A DNA stretch of 52,416 bases. Origin: Chloroflexota bacterium. Lineage in GTDB: Bacteria > Chloroflexota > Anaerolineae > Caldilineales > Caldilineaceae. Of this stretch, positions 18,451 through 25,363 are shown piece after piece (the first letter of the stretch is position 1; the number at the start of each line of letters is the position of its first letter). The notes beneath the pieces were generated by a model that was not told the DNA's origin, did not search any database, and was given only the letters and a program-made list of their open reading frames with translations. The stretch spans positions 1 to 52,416 of the forward strand of contig JAGWYN010000030.1 in assembly GCA_018969295.1 (NCBI GenBank), written 5' to 3'. The position numbers and the translations under genes are program-made.

Positions 18451-18679
18451 TCGGACTCTCCTCACTGACCTTGCGTGTACCGCCAAAGAGCTGGCCGGCA
18501 ACAGACTGCCGTCTGTACCTCGTATCATACTGCAAGACGAAACAACTGAAAAGCAGGAAGCCCCACCCCGGACTTGAACAAGATAGAAGATTCTGGGGAT
18601 CTGCTGGTATACTGACAGAGGCGGAAGGATGCACGCACAAGCGGAGAGAGCGCCTACGCCGTCCAAACAGGGATTGCCG

Positions 18680-19741
18680 ATGACCGACGAACGCACGACC
18701 ACCCACCGCACCGCTGCCAACCAGCGCCCGAGCAGCGGGACTTCACAGCCGGGCGAAGGACACGTAGATCCGGCGCTGCGCCCGCGTTCTTTGCGCGAGA
18801 TGATCGGGCAGGAGCGGCTGCGCGACAAGATTCAGATTCTGGTGGAAGCTGCCCGCCAGCGCGGGGATGCGCTCGACCATGTTCTGCTGTACGGCCCGCC
18901 GGGGTTGGGCAAGACGACCCTCTCCCACATTCTTGCCTACGAGATGGGCGCCAACCTCAAGGTGACTGCAGGGCCGGCGATCGAGAAAGCAGGCGACCTG
19001 GCGGCGATCCTGACCAACCTGCGCAAAGGGGACATTCTGTTTATCGACGAAATTCACCGGCTGGGGCGTGCAGTCGAAGAGATTCTCTACCCGGCGATGG
19101 AAGATTTTTCGCTCAACATTGTGGTGGGCAGCGGGCCCGGCGCCCGCAACATCCAGCTGAGTCTGCCCAGATTCACCGTCGTGGGGGCCACAACCCGGCT
19201 GGCGCTCATGACCTCGCCGCTGCGTGCCCGCTTCGGCGTGGTCGAGCGGTTCGATTTTTATGAGCCGGCGGCGATCCAGGAGATCGTGGCGCGTGCAGCC
19301 CAGCTGCTGGGGACACAGATCGAGAGCGCCGGTGCCTGGGCGATCGCCCAGCGGGCGCGCGGGACCCCGCGGGTGGCCTTGCGTCTGCTGCGCCGGCTGC
19401 GCGACTACGCCCAGGTGCGGGCGCAGGGGGTGGTCAGCGCTGCTGTGGCCCGAGAGGCGCTGGGGCTGCTCGAAATCGACGAACTGGGGCTGGACGACCT
19501 CGACCGCCGGGTGCTGGACGCCATCATCGTCAAATTTGGGGGAGGGCCGGTCGGGCTGGAGACAATTGCGGCCAGCATCAGCGAGGAGGCGGACACGATC
19601 ATGGACGTCGTCGAACCCTATCTGTTGCAGCTGGGCTTTCTGGACAGAACCCCGCGCGGGCGGGTGGCCACACGACCCGCCTACGCCCACCTCAGCTTGC
19701 CCTACCCCGAACGGGCCGAGCAGAGCGGTCTCTTCGGCTGA
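18680..19741 (+). CDS. ruvB: Holliday junction branch-migration helicase RuvB
   Basis: AAA+ motor that drives branch migration with RuvA during recombination. 353 residues. After a 27-residue variable lead comes ALRPRSLREMIGQ, Walker A GPPGLGKT (72-79), Walker B ILFIDEIHRL, sensor phrase VGATTRLALMTSPLRARFG, and the C-terminal winged helix (about 275-345) with GGGPVGLETIAASISEEADTI. ATG 18680 is preceded by AGGGA at about six bases; an upstream in-frame ATG at 18629 would add an unconserved lead. ruvA and ruvC are not in the window. Confidence 0.95.
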   Translation: MTDERTTTHRTAANQRPSSGTSQPGEGHVDPALRPRSLREMIGQERLRDKIQILVEAARQRGDALDHVLLYGPPGLGKTTLSHILAYEMGANLKVTAGPAIEKAGDLAAILTNLRKGDILFIDEIHRLGRAVEEILYPAMEDFSLNIVVGSGPGARNIQLSLPRFTVVGATTRLALMTSPLRARFGVVERFDFYEPAAIQEIVARAAQLLGTQIESAGAWAIAQRARGTPRVALRLLRRLRDYAQVRAQGVVSAAVAREALGLLEIDELGLDDLDRRVLDAIIVKFGGGPVGLETIAASISEEADTIMDVVEPYLLQLGFLDRTPRGRVATRPAYAHLSLPYPERAEQSGLFG

Positions 19742-19765
19742 GCGCGCGCTACTGCGACGCGGCGG

Positions 19766-20503
19766 CTACTGCGGTGCTGCTGCCATGCCCGTCAGCACGC
19801 TGAGATTGTGCGCATGGACCATCCAGGCCTCTTCTGACTGGCGGTCACCCGGCAGCAGTGAGTCTGTGGTGCGCTCGATCGTCTCCAACGGCTCGCCGCG
19901 TGTGAGCAGGGCGGGGATCACCCGGCGCAGCCCGTGCAGGTAGGCGACGTCGGCGGCCAGCCGCTCCATCACAGTCACCTTGTCGCGCATCGGCTCTCCT
20001 GCGTGGGGCACACAAAGCTGAAAATTTTCCTGCCGGATCAGACGAGCCAGCAGGCGCAGGGTTTCCAGCTCGTCGCTGCCATCTGAACCGGCGACCATGC
20101 GGGGGGGCAGGGCATTGCTGCCATACTCACCGCTCAGCAACAGACCGACCGCCGGCAGATAGATCACAGCGCCGGAAGGCTGGGCATAGACATCCAAAAA
20201 ATGCTCGCCGACGCGCAGATGGGCGACACCGCCCGGCTGAAGTTCGACCTGGGGCAGTGGAGCGGATGCGCGGTCGCCGGTGTAAAGCGCGGCGACTGTT
20301 TCGGCCAGATGAAAGCGGGTGAGTGCATCTGCTGGCGGGTCGACGATCAGCAGCTGCTCTCCCCCTTGCGGCGTCCGTCCCAACACAAAGAGGCTGTTCA
20401 GCGGCGGGGTCCCCTCTGTGAACAGCTCAAGATTTGGATAGAGCTGCAGGATCTGCGGCTGTTTCGGGCTGGAGGAATCCAGCAAAGGAATCAAGGTGCT
20501 CAT
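19766..20503 (-). CDS. Protein resembling a degenerate metallo-beta-lactamase fold
   Basis: 245 residues. LFVLGRTPQGGEQLLIVDPP near the N-terminus and VGLLLSGEYG in the middle recall the strands of MBL-fold proteins, but the metal motif HxHxDH is absent, so hydrolase activity is doubtful. It is the last gene of a four-gene minus-strand cluster (DUF1257, DUF2997, small protein, this). Its first 77 bases overlap the end of the preceding small gene in another frame, which is a lot; a later non-ATG start is possible but the N-terminal phrase ILQLYPNLELF looks natural. It converges on ruvB with a 24-base gap. Function unknown. Confidence 0.6.
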   Translation of the reverse strand: MSTLIPLLDSSSPKQPQILQLYPNLELFTEGTPPLNSLFVLGRTPQGGEQLLIVDPPADALTRFHLAETVAALYTGDRASAPLPQVELQPGGVAHLRVGEHFLDVYAQPSGAVIYLPAVGLLLSGEYGSNALPPRMVAGSDGSDELETLRLLARLIRQENFQLCVPHAGEPMRDKVTVMERLAADVAYLHGLRRVIPALLTRGEPLETIERTTDSLLPGDRQSEEAWMVHAHNLSVLTGMAAAPQ

Positions 20504-20672
20504 GTTCGATCAGCTCACACGGTTCCAAAAACCCCAACCAGGGCAGCCGCACAGCCAGTTCGGCTGGCAGGTCAGCCACCACGATCTGGCCATCGGGCAG
20601 GATATAGATATCAGTCTCCACAGGCCAGCGCAGCTCGGGGAGGGCGGGTTCAAGAGAGGGAGACATCGACAT
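20427..20672 (-). CDS. Small conserved-looking protein of the DUF1257/DUF2997 cluster
   Basis: 81 residues from ATG 20672 (a second ATG lies 6 bases later). WPVETDIYILPDGQIVVADLPAEL parallels the DUF2997 partner next door (EIEISILPDGRVAYTVKG), so it may be a distant relative: a short beta-strand, PDG turn, beta-strand. It overlaps the end of the DUF2997 gene by 23 bases and the start of the MBL-like gene by 77 bases. No clear ribosome-binding site, consistent with translational coupling. Function unknown. Confidence 0.55.
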   Translation of the reverse strand: MSMSPSLEPALPELRWPVETDIYILPDGQIVVADLPAELAVRLPWLGFLEPCELIEHEHLDSFAGFLQPETAADPAALSKS

Positions 20673-20838
20673 GGGTTTCGTCTTCAAAATACTCCCCAGT
20701 ACGCGCGGTCTCTTCGATCTTGCCCAACTGTTCGAGCAGGGCGCTGACCGACTCGCACGCACTGCCTGGGACTCCTTTGACCGTATAAGCGACCCGGCCG
20801 TCGGGCAAAATCGAGATTTCGATCTCCTGGTTTTGCAT
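20650..20838 (-). CDS. DUF2997 family protein
   Basis: 62 residues from ATG 20838 with AGGAGG six bases upstream. The core EIEISILPDGRVAYTVKGVPGSACESVSALLEQLG matches DUF2997, a small family found beside DUF1257/Ycf35-like genes in cyanobacteria and other bacteria. It lies 14 bases after the DUF1257 gene, clearly in one operon. Role unknown; the acidic tail suggests a small soluble partner protein. Confidence 0.8.
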   Translation of the reverse strand: MQNQEIEISILPDGRVAYTVKGVPGSACESVSALLEQLGKIEETARTGEYFEDETHVDVSLS

Positions 20839-20852
20839 GGTTGCCTCCTGGC

Positions 20853-21227
20853 TCAGACCCAACGCCGCACAGTCATCCGGATGACACGGTCTGCGCCGGT
20901 CTCTTCCTCGACCAGCGTAAAACCGGCACGTTCTACCTCGCCGCGCACCTTGTGGTAGGCATAGCGTTGGTAGATGGTGTTGAGGAAAGGCTGGACGACC
21001 GCCATCTGCATATCGTCGCCGATCACCTCGCACCGCTCCTCGGCGGTGGTTCGGAAGGCAAATTTCACACCTTTGACCTCGACCACCAACGGCACCTCGC
21101 CGCTGAAGCCGCTCCAGTGATGTGTGTAGCGCTGATTTTCGGCATAACGCAAGGACAGCTCGTCCAGCACCTGCTTGACCAATGTCAGGTCACGCACTTC
21201 TGTTTTGATACGTACAAATTTCGACAT
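20853..21227 (-). CDS. DUF1257 (Ycf35-like) protein
   Basis: 124 residues from ATG 21227. Features of DUF1257 are the start MSKFVRIKTEVRDLTLVKQVLDEL, a basic-aromatic middle (YTHHWSGF), DMQMAVVQPFLNTIYQRYAYHKV and the ending of small beta strands. Members include chloroplast Ycf35 and cyanobacterial homologues of unknown role, usually next to DUF2997. GGAGAGGAG stands rather far (14 bases) from the ATG. It heads the minus-strand cluster; the 425-base gap upstream holds tandem repeats, a transposase scrap and the divergent cytochrome promoter. Confidence 0.8.
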   Translation of the reverse strand: MSKFVRIKTEVRDLTLVKQVLDELSLRYAENQRYTHHWSGFSGEVPLVVEVKGVKFAFRTTAEERCEVIGDDMQMAVVQPFLNTIYQRYAYHKVRGEVERAGFTLVEEETGADRVIRMTVRRWV

Positions 21228-21260
21228 GGTTGGATCTGTATCTCCTCTCCGGTAGCCGCA

Positions 21261-21299
21261 CGGTGTTTCGGTGCGATGTTTCGGTGCGGTGTTTCGGTC
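21261..21299. repeat. Three tandem 13-base repeats
   Basis: Units CGGTGTTTCGGTG, CGATGTTTCGGTG and CGGTGTTTCGGTC stand head to tail, 34 bases upstream of the DUF1257 start. They could be sites for a regulator or simple slippage; nothing here decides. Confidence 0.7.
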
Positions 21300-21366
21300 C
21301 CGGCTCCCGCCCAGCCTGTCCAGGACACTCTTTCGAAGAGAGTGTACCACAAAACCCACAAGGGAG

Positions 21367-21519
21367 AAGGGTGAGAAACAGCATGAGGTTCACACCTTTG
21401 GCACGATGACCGCCGATCTATTGGCGCTCTCAGACTGGCTGTCGGCCAAAAGGGTGACACATGTCGCGCTGGAGAGCATAGCGAAACCACTCCAAATAAT
21501 TTGCACGAAAGGTAAGTAA
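21367..21519 (+). pseudogene. Scrap of an IS110-family transposase
   Basis: In the plus frame, KQHEVHTFGTMTADLLALSDWL then SAKRVTHVALES is the phrase found in the N-terminal catalytic domain of IS110 transposases, where VRTFGTTTxDLLALxDWL and VTHVAMEST are usual. The match ends after about 35 residues and a stop follows at 21517-21519. No start, no C-terminal domain and no insertion-sequence ends are visible, so this is a decayed fragment. Confidence 0.65.
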
Positions 21520-21579
21520 AAAATGGCACTACTGGCGGTTGTTTTCAGAATAGCTGCACCAAACCTAGACATCTAGCCA

Positions 21580-21608
21580 GTGACAAAACCCAATTTATCA
21601 GGTATTGT
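21580..21608 (+). promoter_or_regulatory. Probable promoter of the cytochrome operon
   Basis: GTGACA (21580-21585), 17 bases, TATTGT (21603-21608). Transcription would start near 21615 and give a leader of about 38 bases before the ccmE ATG. The surroundings are clearly more AT-rich than the coding DNA. Confidence 0.5.
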
Positions 21609-21652
21609 GAGTTCAAATACATTCTCGCAACGCAGGGAGTTGAAAAAATCAG

Positions 21653-22153
21653 ATGTCTCACTACACATCCAATCTGCCAGAGCTCGGCGGCATTCCGGCT
21701 GAGCTGGCCGAACGCAAAACCTCCGGCATCCGTTTCAAGTTTTTGCTCGGCGGCCTGCTGCTGATCGCGCTGGTGGCCGCGCTGATGGTGCAGGCAACAG
21801 CCTCGACCGCCGCCTACTATCTGACCGTCGACGAAGTGCGCCAGCGCGGGGAGGCACTGGTCGGAGAACGGGTGCGGGTCAGCGGCACGGTGGTGGAGGG
21901 CAGCGAGGAGTGGCGTGCCCAGGAGATCACCTTGTCTTTTCGGATCGCAGACGAGAGCGGCGCCGAGCTGCCGATCGTCTTCGCCGGGCCCCGGCCAGAC
22001 AACTTCCAACGCGCTGCCTCGGCGATCGTCGAAGGGACCCTGCTGCCAGAGGGCACCTTCCAGGCCGAGACACTCCTGCTCAAATGCCCGAGCCGGTACG
22101 AGGAAGAACCCGACGAAGTGTTTGCCAAGGCCAACCCAGCGAGGCAACCATGA
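21653..22153 (+). CDS. ccmE: Cytochrome c maturation haem chaperone CcmE, CXXXY type
   Basis: Carries haem covalently on the outer face of the membrane and hands it to apocytochromes. 166 residues: cytosolic lead, one membrane helix (about 26-46), then the OB-fold (about 55-148) with YYLTVDEV, VRVSGTVVEGS, VEGTLLPEGTFQAETLLLKC. The usual haem-binding His is replaced by Cys145 in CPSRY (C145, Y149), the CXXXY variant known from Desulfovibrio and archaea. First gene of the cytochrome operon; its stop overlaps the next start as ATGA. No other ccm gene is in the window, so the rest of the machinery must lie elsewhere. Confidence 0.92.
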   Translation: MSHYTSNLPELGGIPAELAERKTSGIRFKFLLGGLLLIALVAALMVQATASTAAYYLTVDEVRQRGEALVGERVRVSGTVVEGSEEWRAQEITLSFRIADESGAELPIVFAGPRPDNFQRAASAIVEGTLLPEGTFQAETLLLKCPSRYEEEPDEVFAKANPARQP

Positions 22154-24054
22154 AGACGGCTGGGCTGGCCAGGTGGAGAAGAGAGGCCCGGCAGGCGCTC
22201 CGACAGCAGCTCCAGGGCCGCGCTGTCGGAGCTGCCGCCGCCGTTGTCTGCATGAGCGGGCTGGTGTGGGCAGGTCTGTGGGCCCTGCCGGTCGCCGGGC
22301 AGCAGACCCGCCAGTCCCCCCCCTACGATGCAGCAGAGGTGACGGTGCCCACCAGCCTGCCGCTAGCAATTTCTGGGCGCGCCCTCTACCAGGAGAACTG
22401 CGCACCTTGTCATGGGGAGCAAGGGTTGGGCAACGGACCGGCGTCGGGCGATCTGCCCGGCCCAGCCACCGCCTTTGCCGACCGGACGGCGGTCTGGGAA
22501 CAGAGCCCCGGGATGCTCTTCCACACCACCAAGTTTGGACGGCTGGAAAAGCTGATGCCCCCCTGGTCCAACCGGCTTACAGACACCGAAATCTGGGACA
22601 CAGTGGCGTTTGCCTGGAGCCTGCACACCAAAGCGTCGGAGACAACTGCCGGAGGGCTGCTCTACAACGACCAATGTGCCAGCTGCCACGGCCTCAGCGG
22701 GGCCGGGGATGGCCCCGAGGCGGTCGGAAGCTTGCCCGATTTCACCGACCTCGGCTACACCCTCTTTGTCAGCCAGGCTGACTGGCAGCAGGGCTGGGAG
22801 AAGGCCCACAACGAATCCGGCGCCGAATGGTCGCAGGCCGAACGCGAGAGTGTGCTCGAATACCTGCGCACCTTCAGCTATGTCCCCCCCTGGGGCGAAG
22901 CCTATCGACCCGGCGACGGTCTGATTGCCGGCGAGGTGCGCCTGACCGACAGCGGGCCGCAGCAGATCGAAGGAGCCGACGTCCAGCTCCAGGCCTATCT
23001 GGGCTTTGAAGCGGTTGCCACATTCACCACCACCCTTGGGGCCGACAGACGCTTTGCCTTCACCGACCTCTCCGTGGACCCTGCCCTGCTCTATCTGGCC
23101 ACTGTGCAGACAGAAGGGAGAAGCTACAGCAGTGGGATGGTCTCGCTGAGCGCCGAAGCGCGCACCGCCGAGATCCCCATTACCCTGTACGGCACCACTG
23201 ACAGCCCAGAGGCGGTCCGGATCAACCGAGCCCACTGGATTCTCGAAGCACAACCGGGCGCGCTGATCCTGGCGCAGATCTATCTGCTTGGCAACAGCGA
23301 GGATCGCACCTTTGTCGGCCAGAGCGTCGAAGGGGTCGACAGACCCGTCACCGCTGCCGTGGAGGTGCCAGAAGAGGCGGTCGACCTCTCCTTCCAGAAC
23401 GGCACGCTCGGCGATCGATTTCTCCGGGTGGGCAACCGGGTCTACGACACGCTGCCGGTGCCGCCAGGCGAAAGCTCCCAGCAGATCGTCGTCCAGTATG
23501 CTTTGCCCGCCGACGGATCGGCCCTGGAGCTGCGGCAGGAGCTGCTCTACCCGGTAGATTCGCTTTCCCTGCTGGTCGCCAACTTCCCTGGCTTGCAGGT
23601 AGATGCGCCAGAAATGACCTTCGACAGCATCCAGAACATCCAGGGCGCTGAATACCAGCTCTGGAACCTCTCTGATTTTGGGCCAGGGCCCGTCGAGGTC
23701 CAGCTGCAAGGGCTGCCGGGACGTGGGGCTGTCGACCCCACCGGCGCGCAGGCGGCCGACAGCGAACTGTCCCCGGTCGGCCCCCCCCTGGAAGGGTGGG
23801 TCTCCTGGGCCATGCTGGGGCTGGTGGCAGCTGCCGTATTGGGGGTCGCCGGCGTCTCGATCCAACGGGGCGTTTTTGCCAGGGCAACAGCGCAGGCCGA
23901 TCTGCGCAGTGCACGGGAGCAACTGCTCACAGAGCTGGCCCAGCTCGACGACCGGCACGCCCAGGGGCAGCTGCCGGAGGGAGAGTGGCTGCGCCAACGT
24001 GCCGCCACCAAGGCGCGGCTGCTTGACCTCCTGCGCCGTCTCGAACGTAGCTGA
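22150..24054 (+). CDS. Membrane-anchored dihaem cytochrome c with carboxypeptidase-like domain
   Basis: 634 residues from ATG 22150 (ATGA with ccmE). Signal anchor at about 25-50. Two cytochrome c domains follow, with CAPCHGEQGLGNGP and CASCHGLSGAGDGP; later MPPWSNRLTDTEIW offers the distal Met of the first. The middle (about 255-350) resembles a carboxypeptidase-regulatory-like beta domain (GEVRLTDSG..ADVQLQ), followed by beta-rich parts of unknown type. A transmembrane helix at about 555-575 is followed by a cytosolic helical tail (LLTELAQLDDRHAQGQLPEG) that recalls the short Leu/Asp pattern of CcmH/CcmI-like helpers. It may be a redox partner or have a role in maturation. Confidence 0.82.
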   Translation: MKTAGLARWRREARQALRQQLQGRAVGAAAAVVCMSGLVWAGLWALPVAGQQTRQSPPYDAAEVTVPTSLPLAISGRALYQENCAPCHGEQGLGNGPASGDLPGPATAFADRTAVWEQSPGMLFHTTKFGRLEKLMPPWSNRLTDTEIWDTVAFAWSLHTKASETTAGGLLYNDQCASCHGLSGAGDGPEAVGSLPDFTDLGYTLFVSQADWQQGWEKAHNESGAEWSQAERESVLEYLRTFSYVPPWGEAYRPGDGLIAGEVRLTDSGPQQIEGADVQLQAYLGFEAVATFTTTLGADRRFAFTDLSVDPALLYLATVQTEGRSYSSGMVSLSAEARTAEIPITLYGTTDSPEAVRINRAHWILEAQPGALILAQIYLLGNSEDRTFVGQSVEGVDRPVTAAVEVPEEAVDLSFQNGTLGDRFLRVGNRVYDTLPVPPGESSQQIVVQYALPADGSALELRQELLYPVDSLSLLVANFPGLQVDAPEMTFDSIQNIQGAEYQLWNLSDFGPGPVEVQLQGLPGRGAVDPTGAQAADSELSPVGPPLEGWVSWAMLGLVAAAVLGVAGVSIQRGVFARATAQADLRSAREQLLTELAQLDDRHAQGQLPEGEWLRQRAATKARLLDLLRRLERS

Positions 24055-24118
24055 CCCAGCCCGCAAGGTCCTGTCCACCAGTCGGCTGGCTTCCTAGGAG
24101 AACGAGGAGGAAAGAAAG

Positions 24119-25363
24119 ATGCAACGGAGCCTCATGGCATGGCTGTTCATTCTGTTGTTGGCGTTGCTGGCAGGCTGTGCGCCGACACCGACAGCCCAAC
24201 TGGGCCTGCCCGGCGAACGGGGTCCCGCAGGCCCTCCTGGCCCGGCTGGCCCGCCAGGGGAGATCGGCGCACAGGGGCCCCCCGGCCCGCGCGGCGAGCC
24301 AGGGCTGGACTACAGCGCACCCGCCTATGTGGGCAGCAGTGCCTGCCAGGAATGCCACGCCGAGCTGCACGACAGCTACCGGGGCACAGGCCATGCCTGG
24401 GCGCTCTCCAAAATCGTCGACGGCAACGCCCCGGCGTTCCCTGAATCGGAGCTCCCCGACCCGCCGGCAGGCTATACCTGGGACGATATCCAGTATGTGA
24501 TCGGCGGATACGGGTGGATGGCACGGTTTGTCGACAAACAGGGCTATCTGCTGACCGGCGACGCCGATGCCACTACCCAGTACAATCTGAAAAATCGTTC
24601 GCTGGATACCGAGGCCGGCTGGGTCGCCTACGCTGCCGGCGACCCAGCAGTCCCCTTCGACTGCGCGCGCTGCCATACCACAGGCTACGTCGCTGAAGGA
24701 CACCAGGAGGGGTTGCCCGGCGTGGCGGGTACCTGGGTCGAGGAGGGGGTCGGCTGCGAAAACTGCCATGGGCCAGGCAGCCAGCATGTCAACAACCCCT
24801 ACCAGATCTCGTTGCCGATCGTCCGTGACAGCGAAGCGTGTGGCACCTGCCACTCGCGCACCACAGCCACGACGATCGAAGCACACGATGGTTTTATCGA
24901 CCACAACCAACAGTACAGCGAACTCTTTTCGTCCAAAAAACGGGTGATGGAGTGCGTGGACTGCCACAACCCGCACGAGACCGTCAAGTACGGGCGGGGA
25001 GAGCCAGAACGCTCCACCTGTGAGCGGTGCCATTTCGAGCAAGAAGAGGCGCAAAAGATCACAGACCGCCGCCATGCCAGCTGTGTCGACTGCCATATGC
25101 CCAGGATCACCCGAAGTGCGGTCGCCGACCCAGAACGCTTCAGCGGCGACCTGCGCTCACACCTGTTCGCAGTCAACCCCGCTGCCCGTTCGCAGTTCAA
25201 CCGGGACGGCACCGCAGCCGAGCCGTACATTGCTCTGGCCTTTGCATGTCAAGGCTGCCACAACGCAGAGGGGCGGGCCCCTCTGCTGGAAGAGGCGCGC
25301 CTGCTCGAAGTGGCCACTGGCTTCCATGACCCAGCCTTGGCAGGGAGTGAAAACAGACCATGA
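24119..25363 (+). CDS. Octahaem c-type cytochrome lipoprotein with collagen-like stalk
   Basis: 414 residues. A strong GAGGAGG lies eight bases before the ATG. Lipobox LLAGC puts the lipidated Cys at residue 20. Residues 29-62 are eleven perfect Gly-X-Y triplets (GLPGERGPAGPPGPA...), a collagen-like segment that could make a trimeric stalk. The rest carries eight CXXCH motifs (CQECH, CARCH, CENCH, CGTCH, CVDCH, CERCH, CVDCH, CQGCH), resembling the cytochrome c554/multihaem family, with many extra His for axial ligation. Expected on the outer face of the membrane. Its stop overlaps the next gene's start (ATGA). Confidence 0.88.
   Translation: MQRSLMAWLFILLLALLAGCAPTPTAQLGLPGERGPAGPPGPAGPPGEIGAQGPPGPRGEPGLDYSAPAYVGSSACQECHAELHDSYRGTGHAWALSKIVDGNAPAFPESELPDPPAGYTWDDIQYVIGGYGWMARFVDKQGYLLTGDADATTQYNLKNRSLDTEAGWVAYAAGDPAVPFDCARCHTTGYVAEGHQEGLPGVAGTWVEEGVGCENCHGPGSQHVNNPYQISLPIVRDSEACGTCHSRTTATTIEAHDGFIDHNQQYSELFSSKKRVMECVDCHNPHETVKYGRGEPERSTCERCHFEQEEAQKITDRRHASCVDCHMPRITRSAVADPERFSGDLRSHLFAVNPAARSQFNRDGTAAEPYIALAFACQGCHNAEGRAPLLEEARLLEVATGFHDPALAGSENRP

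Noticed and set aside
22363..24078. 571-codon minus-strand frame
   Set aside because: Antisense of the dihaem cytochrome gene; no domain visible.
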